A stretch of DNA of 63,093 bases from assembly GCA_028279215.1 (NCBI GenBank), contig JANQOF010000014.1, forward strand, positions 1 to 63,093, written 5' to 3'. Of this stretch, positions 56,305-63,093 are shown piece after piece. The stretch is from Pirellulales bacterium (GTDB taxonomy: Bacteria > Planctomycetota > Planctomycetia > Pirellulales > Lacipirellulaceae). Position 1 is the stretch's first letter. Each line of letters begins with the position of its first letter. Below the pieces are notes generated by a model. That model had not been told where the DNA came from and did not search any database. It saw only the letters and a list, made by a program, of their open reading frames with translations. Position numbers and translations under genes: made by a program.

Positions 56305-57531
56305 CTATCGCGAACGGTTCGCCCAGTCGACCATGCCGAGTTGCGCGATCAACTTGCCATCGGGAAATCCCGAAACTCGGAACCGTGGTGGGTAGCACTC
56401 TTCGGCCGACATCAAGTCTCCGGCCAGCCGCTCGACGGTTTGCCATTCGGCCGCGGCCGCCAGATGACTAGGCGAGCCATCGTCGTTCGAGGCCATGAAC
56501 ATGACGTAGTCGGCGTGCGGCAGCGAGGCTGGGACCGTCGCTGGCCAAATGGTGTAAGTGCGAATGGTATCGTCGTCGTCCTCAATGGCAGCGAACCGTG
56601 AAACGAACGTGTAACCATCGGCGGTCGCTAGCCGCTTTTGCCACAGTTCTTGCTGCCGCTCGTAGTCGCCCAACTGCCCCTGGACACGGAGTACCTTGAA
56701 CGCCTGATGCAGCGGATGGTCCTCATCCGGCAACCAGGGCGACCAATTGCCGCCCGTCAGACGAAATGCCGAACTGCTGATTCGACGCTCGTGATCGAGC
56801 GCTTGTCCGGCAATGCCAAGCATTGCTTCAAGTCCCTCGGTGCTTTGCTCACCCGTCACGATGAGCATCTCGCGATTGGGCACCATGGCGATCGGGGAGC
56901 CGGCAGTCTCGAGCGACTCGATTACATCGGTCAGCAGCATGCGGGCCGCATCGTGGCTGTCGCCGCTGGCAAACAGAAACACGTCGCCGGCCTGAGCGCA
57001 TTGCTGCGTTATCTCCCGAAGATTTTGCTTGGCGATCTCGATCACTTCGTACAGCGTCACGTCCCAAGCGGTCAGGTCGTCATCACTCAGCGAACGAATC
57101 GACGTCGGCATGTCGTAGACTGGGGCAATCGCCAAACACTCGGCGAACTCGCTGTATAGCAATCCGTCACCTAGTTCCAACGTGTCGGAGCAAAGGGGAA
57201 TATCGACTTCGAAATAGCTCCGATCGCGTACCGTCAGCAATATGTCGGTTTTGGCGTCGTCGAACGACTCGGGGAGTTCGAATTGAGACGTGAACCAGGT
57301 ACTAAGGAAGACTCGAATAACGCTTTCCCGGTCTTCGTCATCCGCACGTTCGAACTCCGCAAACGCGTTGCCGAGGTAGAATGTCTGGTCGTCCTCCGTG
57401 CGACACAACGTGAACGCCTCGGCGTCGTAGCTCACCTCACGCGTCTCGCCGCCCTTCTTGAGGCGCTCTTGCAGCATGTGGGCGAACTTATCTTGCGGTG
57501 ATTTGCCGCGAAACGCATCGAGCAGTCCCAT
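56305..57531 (-). CDS. DUF1444-like protein
   Basis: A 408-residue soluble protein similar to the DUF1444/YtpQ group. The evidence is the opening region (DKFAHMLQERLKKGG...REVSYDAEAFTLC), a middle NLREITQQ, and the phrases LMVPNREMLIV-like AMVPNREMLIVTG and RRISSSAFRLTGGNWSPWLP. There is no signal peptide or membrane segment. The function is unknown. It lies between the YraN-like gene (about 100 bases upstream) and pyrG (105 bases downstream), on the same strand. The N-terminal 25 residues (MGLLDAFRGKSPQDKF) are helical. Confidence 0.72.
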   Translation of the reverse strand: MGLLDAFRGKSPQDKFAHMLQERLKKGGETREVSYDAEAFTLCRTEDDQTFYLGNAFAEFERADDEDRESVIRVFLSTWFTSQFELPESFDDAKTDILLTVRDRSYFEVDIPLCSDTLELGDGLLYSEFAECLAIAPVYDMPTSIRSLSDDDLTAWDVTLYEVIEIAKQNLREITQQCAQAGDVFLFASGDSHDAARMLLTDVIESLETAGSPIAMVPNREMLIVTGEQSTEGLEAMLGIAGQALDHERRISSSAFRLTGGNWSPWLPDEDHPLHQAFKVLRVQGQLGDYERQQELWQKRLATADGYTFVSRFAAIEDDDDTIRTYTIWPATVPASLPHADYVMFMASNDDGSPSHLAAAAEWQTVERLAGDLMSAEECYPPRFRVSGFPDGKLIAQLGMVDWANRSR

Positions 57532-57635
57532 GGGCGTCTCCGTCCGGGCCGTGTGGAGGTGAATATCAACAGCTTACACCCGTTGCCCCGTTTTGTGACC
57601 CACGGCAGCGGCGCGCCATTGTCGCCTTGAGCCGT

Positions 57636-58061
57636 CTAAGAAAAGAACTGACCGGTGACGGCGGGCTCGAAAGCACTCTCAATGTGCTGGAGTTGCGGGT
57701 GGCTGGCGCCCTCGGGCCACACGATTGCGACTACGTCGAATCGCACCGAATACTCGAGCAAGTGATGCTCTTTGAGAAACGCGAGCGCCGTACGGATGAT
57801 GCGCTCCTGTTTTCTTGGGTCGACTGCCTGGGCCGCATCGCCCAGGTTCCCAGAGCGGCGCGTCTTCACTTCAACGAAGACGATGGTCTGGCCGTCGATG
57901 GCGATCAGATCGACTTCGCCGTAGCGACTGCGGTTTCCGCCGGCGACGACGCGGTAGCCTTGACGGCGGAGCCAACGACCCGCGTACCGCTCGCCACGTG
58001 TGCCGAGCGGCACCGGCGCAATCCGCAGCCACTCCCACCAAGTTGATATCCACGTAGCCAT
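57636..58061 (-). CDS. YraN family (UPF0102) protein
   Basis: A 141-residue member of UPF0102 with an endonuclease-like fold. The signature is LGTRGERYAGRWLRRQGYRV at about residue 20, then GEVDLIAIDGQTIVFVEVKTR, which carries the D...ExK residues. The function is not established; it is related to Holliday junction resolvase-like nucleases. ATG 58061 is one codon inside a longer TTG frame and follows a short Trp-rich N-terminus (TWISTWWEWL). The gene closes the rpsP-trmD-rplS group, about 250 bases downstream of rplS. Confidence 0.9.
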   Translation of the reverse strand: MATWISTWWEWLRIAPVPLGTRGERYAGRWLRRQGYRVVAGGNRSRYGEVDLIAIDGQTIVFVEVKTRRSGNLGDAAQAVDPRKQERIIRTALAFLKEHHLLEYSVRFDVVAIVWPEGASHPQLQHIESAFEPAVTGQFFS

Positions 58062-58158
58062 CAAGCATCCGCCTTGGCGTTGCGTCGGCGAGCATCGGGC
58101 GTGGGTTAAACGCTGCCTGCCGAGGGCAGTTTGAAGCTCGGATTCATCGTGTCCTTGA

Positions 58159-58237
58159 CTAGAGCGTGCTTCGGCTAGCTGTAGCGATGTTGGCGCAAAC
58201 GAGTCAAGTCTGGCAAAGCGGCCGAAGCACGCTCTAG
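58159..58237. repeat. MITE-like element, short form
   Basis: Seventy-nine bases bounded by perfect 17-bp terminal inverted repeats: CTAGAGCGTGCTTCGGC at 58159 and its exact complement ending at 58237. The middle contains GGCGCAAACGAGTCAAG, as in 27123-27195, which matches almost base for base. It lies between yraN and rplS, with no open frame of interest. Confidence 0.9.
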
Positions 58238-58309
58238 AACTTATCTTGCTTTGTACTCAATATGGGAGAGTCAGAGCCGAGAAAGCGAGATGACTGCAAA
58301 CTAAGTCCG

Positions 58310-58672
58310 CTATTTCTTCGCGTCGCGGCGGCGCTCTTTCAGGCGAACCGCCTTGCCAACGCGGTCGCGCAAGAAGTAGAGCTTGGCTCGCCGAACGACG
58401 CCCGACCGCTTGACCTCGACTTTGGCGATACGCGGCGAGTGCAACGGGAATTTTCGTTCGACGCCCTCGTTGTTGACGATCCGCCGAACCGTGAACATCT
58501 CGCGACTGCCCGAGCCGCTACGAGCGATAACCACACCGGTGAAGACCTGAATGCGTTCTTTGTCGCCTTCGAGGATTTTGGTGTGCACGTCGACGGTATC
58601 GCCAATTTCGAACTCCGGCGCGTCGCTCTTTAGACTCGATTGCTCGACAAGGTCAAGGATTTGCTGGCTCAT
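58310..58672 (-). CDS. rplS: 50S ribosomal protein L19
   Basis: L19 sits at the 30S-50S interface. The 120-residue protein shows the family pattern [60 protein letters not shown] and [15 protein letters not shown] at the end. The length is typical (about 115). It follows trmD by 43 bases, in the usual order rpsP-trmD-rplS, with the YraN-like gene beyond. The ATG at 58672 gives the usual short N-terminus ([11 protein letters not shown]). Confidence 0.97.
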   Translation of the reverse strand: MSQQILDLVEQSSLKSDAPEFEIGDTVDVHTKILEGDKERIQVFTGVVIARSGSGSREMFTVRRIVNNEGVERKFPLHSPRIAKVEVKRSGVVRRAKLYFLRDRVGKAVRLKERRRDAKK

Positions 58673-58715
58673 CGCTTCACACCCAATTCGCTAGGTCGTT
58701 TTTCGGACCAACGAG

Positions 58716-59432
58716 TTACACCTCGTCGGAGTCATCTTGTTCTTGGTTGCCGGCAAGCAAGTCGCTCCGCCGACGCCGTGTTCGCTCTAAACTATTTTGC
58801 TTGCGCCATTCGGCGATTTCCGGGTGATTGCCGGTCAGCAGCACCTCAGGCACTACATGGCCGCGATACTCGCGGGGGCGTGTGTACTGGGCGAACTCCA
58901 GCAAGCGGTCTTCGCCACTAAACGAGTCCTGCTTGTTGCTCTGTTCGTCGCCCAACACACCGGGCACCATTCGCACGACCGCGTCGATCACGACCATCGC
59001 GGCTACTTCGCCCCCGTTGAGGATGAAGTCGCCAATCGACAGTTCGTCGGGCTGAAGGATGTCGACCACTCGTTGATCGAAGCCTTCGTACCGACCGCAC
59101 AGTAGCACCAGCCGCTGCGCCTCGCTGTATTCCTCTACTACCTTCTGGTCGAGCCGCCGGCCGCCCGGCGTAAGCATTACCACCTTGCCGGGTGCATCCG
59201 CCTGTTGCTGAACCTCCTCGACACATTCGACAACCGGTTCAGGCGAGAGCACCATCCCTGGGCCGCCGCCGAATGGCCGATCGTCGACACTCTTGTGCTT
59301 TCCCTTCGCCCAATCGCGGATGTTGTGAACTTCGACCTCGACCAGACCGCGTTCAATCGCCAGATTCAACAGGCTTTGGCCGAGGTAGCCCGGAAACATC
59401 TCCGGGAACAGCGTCAGCACATCGAACCGCAT
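58716..59432 (-). CDS. trmD: tRNA (guanine37-N1)-methyltransferase
   Basis: TrmD methylates N1 of G37 in tRNAs to prevent frameshifting, using SAM bound in a trefoil knot. The start is MRFDVLTLFPEMFPGYLGQS. The knot region shows LCGRYEGFDQRVVDILQPDELSIGD, with the typical EGxDQRV and SIGDFILNGGEVA sequence, and the C-terminal part has LLTGNHPEIAEWR. The length of 238 is normal. ATG 59432 is the family start; a GTG 14 codons upstream is less likely. The rimM gene that usually lies between rpsP and trmD is absent. Confidence 0.96.
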   Translation of the reverse strand: MRFDVLTLFPEMFPGYLGQSLLNLAIERGLVEVEVHNIRDWAKGKHKSVDDRPFGGGPGMVLSPEPVVECVEEVQQQADAPGKVVMLTPGGRRLDQKVVEEYSEAQRLVLLCGRYEGFDQRVVDILQPDELSIGDFILNGGEVAAMVVIDAVVRMVPGVLGDEQSNKQDSFSGEDRLLEFAQYTRPREYRGHVVPEVLLTGNHPEIAEWRKQNSLERTRRRRSDLLAGNQEQDDSDEV

Positions 59433-59516
59433 GGCAAATCTAAGGTCGTTACTTACTCCACAGTCGCTTTTCACTCCGTGAAGAGTGCCCGTTCGTCCGC
59501 GGAGCGAACGACGACT

Positions 59517-60026
59517 TTACTCTGACTTTTCTTCGGCCGGTTTTTCCGCTGTTGCCTCTTCGGCGGGGGCTTCGGCCGTTGCCTCTTCAGCTGTTGCCTC
59601 GCTTGCTTCGCCCTCCGCAGGAGCCTCTTCGGCGGGAGCCGCAGCCGCAGCTTGCTCGGCTTCTTCAGCCGCAATCTCTTCGGCCGTCTTCTGCTTGGCT
59701 ACCGGTTCACCTCGCTCGGGAATCGATGGCGGCTGGGCCAACTTCTCGATAGCCGCCTTGTTCACTTCGACGTGCGTGCCGCCGGTGCCGTACTTCTTGA
59801 TGAAGATAGCGACCTTCTCCGAAGGCTGCGCGCCGACGCCAATCCAATAATCGATTCTCTCGGCATTCAACTGAACCCGCGCATCGGTATCTCGGACCAT
59901 GGGATCGTAGGTGCCGAGCTCTTCGAGCACCTTACCGTCGCGCGGCGCACGCTTATCCACCGCGCAAATGCGATAAAAGGGTCGATGGGTCCGCCCCATC
60001 TGCTTCATACGAATACGAACTGCCAC
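59517..60026 (-). CDS. rpsP: 30S ribosomal protein S16 with Ala/Glu-rich extension
   Basis: S16 is a small-subunit protein that supports 30S assembly. The core (residues 1-85) is regular: AVRIRMKQMGRTHRPFYRIC, AVDKRAPRDGKVLEELGTYD, then NAERIDYWIGVGAQPSEKV. The length of 169 is about twice the family norm (about 82-90). The additional 75 residues are an Ala/Glu/Pro-rich low-complexity tail with repeated AEEA and APAEEA. Such tails occur in several planctomycete ribosomal proteins. It is the first gene of the group with trmD and rplS. ATG 60026 is clear. Confidence 0.96.
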   Translation of the reverse strand: MAVRIRMKQMGRTHRPFYRICAVDKRAPRDGKVLEELGTYDPMVRDTDARVQLNAERIDYWIGVGAQPSEKVAIFIKKYGTGGTHVEVNKAAIEKLAQPPSIPERGEPVAKQKTAEEIAAEEAEQAAAAAPAEEAPAEGEASEATAEEATAEAPAEEATAEKPAEEKSE

Positions 60027-60202
60027 CGCTGGCTCTCCGGATTGAATACTCGCGAAATTGGGAATCGACTATTATTGGGGTGAATTGGCGGGAATTGCAA
60101 GGGGCTGGAGGCCGGGAAAACGCCGTTGGACAGGCAATCCCGGCTCGTTTGGCCCCTACAAGTCACCCGAGCCGTATGGAGCATTCCGCGGACCAGTAAG
60201 GC

Positions 60203-61588
60203 CTAGGTCTTTTTCAGCGGCACAAAGCGTTTCAGCTTGTTTGTTTCTGGATGCCGGGGCAGCTCGTCGACCTGCTTGATCGATACCGCCGCACCGCCAA
60301 GCCCCGCTTCGGCCAGACGGGTCTTGAGTGCGTTCTCCACGTCGCTGGGTGCGAAATCGCCGTGGGCGATGGCCAACACGTGAGCGCCCTCGTCGGTTTG
60401 TCGCACCTGGTACTCGCTGATGTGCCGGTCTTGGCCGAGTACGCCGCGGAACACCATCGGGTGGATCTTGATGTTGCCGGAGTAGACGAACCAAGAATCG
60501 GAACGGCCCTTGATGTCGGCGATTCGCCGATAGCCTGGCGCATCGGGATTCGGGCCATCGTCGATCACCAGCGTGTCGGTCATCTCGTAGCGAATGAGCG
60601 GCATGGCGGTTCCGTATAGCTTCGTGACGAGCACGTGATCGGCTTCGGCACCGTCGACTACCGGTCGATTCTCCGCATCGACCGATTCGACGATTAGAAA
60701 GTCCTCAGCGATGGTACTACCACTGAACGCTTGCCCTTCGGTGGCTCCTAGTCCCACTTCCACCGAGCCCCAAGTGTTATGGATGTTGATGCCCCACGCC
60801 TCGAAGGCCAGCTGGCGCGCCTCAGGCAGTAAAGGCTCGGAGTTCGTCGAGACGCGATCTGGATAGATCTTCAATCGTCCGTCGATTGCCGCCGCACACA
60901 ACTCTTCGACGATCGAGGCATAGCCAACAATTCGGTCAGGCTGGTAGTCGTGCAATTGGGAATAGATTTGGTCCATGGGCGTCGCCGCCGAGATGACCAA
61001 TACGTCCCGCTCGGGATCGAGCATGGTAGGAAACAGCATCCGGCTGCCATGCACAAACGAGCCCGCACAGATGACGGCCGTGCGGCGCGGCGACTCGACG
61101 GAGTGCCGTGCGTCGTACTGAACTTCCATCCGATACGTCAGATTGGCGGTAACGACAAACGTTTCCCAGTCCCACAGAAACACGCCCCGCTTTCCGGAAG
61201 TCCCACCGGTGGCCGCCGCGTAGTATTTGTCGAGATAGTAGTAGTTCTGGTGTTCGCCACGGAACAATCCCTGGAGATGCTTGATGACTCCCTCCAGGTG
61301 TAATTCTGGATCGGTCACCAGTCGATCCCAGTTGTCCATCACGTCGGCCTTGGTCATGAATGGCAACGATGGCAGATCGCTAAGCTCAAGCCGGCTCGCT
61401 TCGACCTGGCCCAACCGCTCCGTGTGAAAAGGCGACGCCTGCTGGGCATGCGCAACCACTTGCCGCAACCGACGCGTCTGATTCTCGAGCACCTGATCGC
61501 GCGACCAGTCGAGATGCGAAACTGCTTCGGGCGTAAACTGCCGAACTTCATCGATGTGTCGTCGGCGGAGGGATTCGAGGGAGGTCAT
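60203..61588 (-). CDS. PaaK-like adenylate-forming enzyme
   Basis: A 461-residue acyl-adenylate/CoA-ligase-like protein related to phenylacetate-CoA ligase (PaaK). The ATP-binding motif is AAATGGTSGKRGVFLW, and later blocks are NTWGSVEVGLGATEG and the substrate-proximal YEMTDTLVIDDGP, with the C-terminal lid VYSGNIKIHPMVF. The final block NKLKRFVPLKK has the usual lysine. The substrate is unknown; the lack of other phenylacetate genes suggests another carboxylic acid. I chose ATG 61588 because GGAG lies seven bases upstream; the alternative TTG at 61606 gives six more residues. Confidence 0.9.
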   Translation of the reverse strand: MTSLESLRRRHIDEVRQFTPEAVSHLDWSRDQVLENQTRRLRQVVAHAQQASPFHTERLGQVEASRLELSDLPSLPFMTKADVMDNWDRLVTDPELHLEGVIKHLQGLFRGEHQNYYYLDKYYAAATGGTSGKRGVFLWDWETFVVTANLTYRMEVQYDARHSVESPRRTAVICAGSFVHGSRMLFPTMLDPERDVLVISAATPMDQIYSQLHDYQPDRIVGYASIVEELCAAAIDGRLKIYPDRVSTNSEPLLPEARQLAFEAWGINIHNTWGSVEVGLGATEGQAFSGSTIAEDFLIVESVDAENRPVVDGAEADHVLVTKLYGTAMPLIRYEMTDTLVIDDGPNPDAPGYRRIADIKGRSDSWFVYSGNIKIHPMVFRGVLGQDRHISEYQVRQTDEGAHVLAIAHGDFAPSDVENALKTRLAEAGLGGAAVSIKQVDELPRHPETNKLKRFVPLKKT

Positions 61589-61717
61589 GGCGGGGCTCCA
61601 GGACAATGCGAATCGGGTCGCCTGGTGGATGCGGGCAGTATAGCAAGTTCAGCGTGGGTATCGCCTTTCCGAAGTATCCAATCCGGCCGGCAGTTCCCGT
61701 CGGTTTAGGTGCAACGC

Positions 61718-62398
61718 CTATGTTGAACCACCACTTCGCTCATCAAGCCACAACTTTCGCGTGTTCCCCGACTCGTTGGCTTGCCAACATTGCCCGGTGT
61801 CCACGTCGAGGCAGGTCAGCCAGCCACCTTTGCAAGCCCCTGTGTCAACGCAGATCGCGTGGCCCACGCTTCGCGGACGACCGCTACGCTGGGACGTATG
61901 ACCGCAGACCATCGTCAATCCAGACTCGTGAGGCGCTGGGTTGTCGAATGGCTCCCAGTACAGCATGTAGTCCGGTTGATCGTCGATGGCGACTTCCGGG
62001 TACGCATTGGCGTGGACGAAGAAATGGGATTTCGTAATGAAGTGCGAGCGAAGACTCTTGGATAGAAATTCCCAATGTTCGTTGGGAATGTCATCCATGC
62101 TGTTCGCGTGATAGGAGCGGAGTACGGCATCTCCTCCGCAAGCTACCCACTCGACGAAATGCCGCGTCGATTCGCGTGCCGCGAGCATCATCAATTCATG
62201 GTTGCCACGAAGTGCAATTAACTGGCCAAGGCCATGACGCTCGATAAGCCATTCGACAACGCGATTCGAATCGGGGCCACGGTCGACATAATCGCCCAGC
62301 GTAATGATACGATCACCAGACTCGAACTCGACGAACGACTCCAACGCTTTGAGTGCCCGATAGCAGCCGTGTATGTCGCCAATTGCTAGAGTTCGCAT
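61718..62398 (-). CDS. PP1-like serine/threonine protein phosphatase (metallophosphoesterase)
   Basis: A 226-residue calcineurin-type phosphatase. The metal sites are all present: GDIHGCYRAL at residues 7-16, GDYVDRGPDSNRV at about 35-47, LRGNHELMML at about 62, and later GHTSQRSG with VDTGACKGGWL. The layout is that of the bacterial PrpA/PP1-like and ApaH-like group; I cannot decide whether it acts on phosphoproteins or on dinucleotides such as Ap4A. There is no signal peptide. It is a lone gene next to the gene-free right end of the window. Confidence 0.9.
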   Translation of the reverse strand: MRTLAIGDIHGCYRALKALESFVEFESGDRIITLGDYVDRGPDSNRVVEWLIERHGLGQLIALRGNHELMMLAARESTRHFVEWVACGGDAVLRSYHANSMDDIPNEHWEFLSKSLRSHFITKSHFFVHANAYPEVAIDDQPDYMLYWEPFDNPAPHESGLTMVCGHTSQRSGRPRSVGHAICVDTGACKGGWLTCLDVDTGQCWQANESGNTRKLWLDERSGGST

Positions 62399-62428
62399 TG
62401 GGCCTCAGTCGCAATTTCGTCTGTGTGC

Positions 62429-62721
62429 CACTGGCTTTGCCAGTGAAAGGTGCAGTCGGTCGCAGCGACCTTTGCCAACAGGATAACCGCCTTCGGTCGA
62501 TTGTCGATGTCGCTTGCGACGAGAGATCAGCTTGAAACGGGTGCCCCACGTTGGCGCAGCCTACCTGAGTCGCGAAGCGACAAGAGGTGGTTGCCCTTGA
62601 AACAATGCCTCTTGTGACTCGCGTCACACTGGTAGGCCTGACGGCCAACCAGTGGTACCCTACGCTTGTTCAGTCGTGTTTCGCTCTGAGAAACAGCGCA
62701 CGATTTGCGGAGCAAATCGTG
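62429..62721. repeat. cluster of perfect short hairpins
   Basis: Eight hairpins follow one another: CACTGGC/GCCAGTG (62429-62445), GGTCGC/GCGACC (62458-62470), GTCGC/GCGAC (62509-62520), the same arms again (62569-62581), TGTGAC/GTCACA (62613-62628), CACTGGT/ACCAGTG (62627-62654, with an inner GGCC pair), TGTTTC/GAAACA (62677-62695), and CACGATTTGC/GCAAATCGTG (62699-62721). Confidence 0.85.
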
Positions 62722-62734
62722 ACATTCTTGCCCG

Positions 62735-62757
62735 GATTTTTGTAGAAAGTAGGCCAC
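62735..62757 (-). repeat. second module of the composite repeat, copy 2
   Basis: Twenty-two of 23 bases are the reverse complement of 1291-1313 (core GATTTTTGTAGAAAGT). On the minus strand it follows the hairpin at 63059-63093, as the module follows the hairpin at the left end on the plus strand. Confidence 0.65.
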
Positions 62758-62959
62758 TCACTTTGCTAAGTTACTGGTTGTAAACCGGTCGGTTGGTTGA
62801 GTAGCGGCCGCGGGAGCGGGTTGTCTGGTACCGCATGTGTTTGTGGGATGTGTTGGCCAACGAGGGTAGGGCTTTAGTCCCTCTACCGAAATCTCGAGTG
62901 CATCCTTCCACCTGCCCGGCAATTCTTGCTGCGCGCGGAGTTGAGCCACTCGCCACCCC

Positions 62960-62981
62960 GGCGGACGTCCGCCTATTTTTT
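62960..62981 (+). terminator. terminator-like hairpin without a gene
   Basis: GGCGGAC/GTCCGCC (62960-62973) is a perfect hairpin followed by TATTTTTT. The orientation fits plus-strand transcription, but no gene precedes it, so it may be a leftover of the repeat or end an unknown RNA. Confidence 0.45.
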
Positions 62982-63006
62982 GATGTTAGAGGTACCCTCA
63001 CCCTAG

Positions 63007-63027
63007 CCCTCTCCCAAAGGGAGAGGG
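63007..63027. repeat. CCCTCTCCC/GGGAGAGGG hairpin repeat
   Basis: A perfect 9-bp hairpin with loop AAA (63007-63015 and 63019-63027). It belongs to the widely scattered 'ccctctcccaaagggagaggg' type of intergenic repeat. Confidence 0.7.
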
Positions 63028-63058
63028 GAGTCGTTTTGACCAAGTTCCATGGTGCCCT

Positions 63059-63093
63059 CAATTGTCCCTTCACCACGCACCAACGGACAAAAT
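63059..63093 (-). repeat. hairpin-like module related to 1112-1147
   Basis: CAATTGTCC and CGGACAA with a 16-base spacer resemble the inverted repeat at 1112-1147. It may continue beyond the window, whose last base is 63093. Confidence 0.5.

Larger units (their letters stand above)
62399..63093. other. gene-free repeat and hairpin region
   Basis: The last 695 bases hold no supported gene. They contain a dense series of perfect short hairpins (62429-62721), a copy of the module at 1291-1313 in inverted orientation (62735-62757), two further hairpins (62960-62973 and 63007-63027), and a relative of the 1112-1147 hairpin (63059-63093). Confidence 0.6.

Overview
The window looks like a chromosomal segment of a planctomycete, most likely of the order Pirellulales. 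The main reasons are two secreted proteins ending in PEP-CTERM sorting signals, BBP7-like beta-barrel proteins, a very large secretin, DUF1844, DUF3467, Dabb and MORN_2 proteins of planctomycete style, weak or absent Shine-Dalgarno sequences at many starts, and many short intergenic palindromic repeats. Most of the window is ordinary housekeeping and envelope DNA. There is no prophage, CRISPR array or secondary-metabolite cluster, and I found no tRNA or rRNA gene by eye.

Layout. 0-1.8 kb: an IS5-like insertion sequence exactly at the window edge, then gene-poor repeat-rich DNA with one possible 61-codon gene ending at a strong terminator. 1.8-12.2 kb (minus strand): ppk1, a Dabb protein, ftsH, a secreted MORN-repeat protein, glgC and leuS. 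12.4-17.4 kb (plus strand): an aspartate-family amino-acid cluster (hom, an ApgM-like phosphotransferase that probably acts as homoserine kinase, and a four-ACT aspartokinase), interrupted by a GxxExxY gene inside inverted repeats. 17.4-26 kb: a membrane protein with a BFN-domain protein, an NTF2-like protein, a DsrE-like protein, valS, cimA and a four-helix-bundle protein. 26-34.6 kb: two PEP-CTERM proteins, ftsK with a long acidic tail, and three tandem secreted paralogues, the last one frameshifted. 34.6-38.3 kb: truB, rsmG, DUF3467, a TPR protein and lpxA. 38.4-53 kb: a 1141-residue secretin, the fadA/fadB beta-oxidation pair, a DUF4430 plus DUF6580-like pair, two large exported planctomycete proteins and cstA. 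53.3-62.4 kb: an isolated mraZ, DUF1844, pyrG, a DUF1444-like protein, the yraN-rplS-trmD-rpsP group, a PaaK-like adenylate-forming enzyme and a PP1-like phosphatase. 62.4-63.1 kb: a gene-free block packed with hairpins.

How genes work together. hom, apgM and lysC cover aspartate to phosphohomoserine if ApgM supplies the kinase step. cimA supplies the isoleucine precursor, and leuS and valS charge branched-chain amino acids. fadB and fadA form a two-subunit beta-oxidation complex. rpsP, trmD and rplS form the usual translation operon, without rimM. lpxA, the secretin, the DUF11 protein, the beta-barrel trio and the PEP-CTERM proteins point to an elaborate Gram-negative envelope.

The most interesting material is between and at the ends of genes. 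Several families of short repeats occur more than once in the window: a 79-bp MITE-like element and a longer relative, REP-like palindromes at gene 3' ends, a composite repeat in opposite orientation at the two window ends, inverted repeats around the GxxExxY gene with an empty second copy, and a G-rich repeat read in frame inside leuS and at the end of cimA. I did not find a clearly new defence or biosynthetic system. The best candidates for new biology are the tandem beta-barrel paralogues, the DUF4430/DUF6580 pair and the repeat cassettes.
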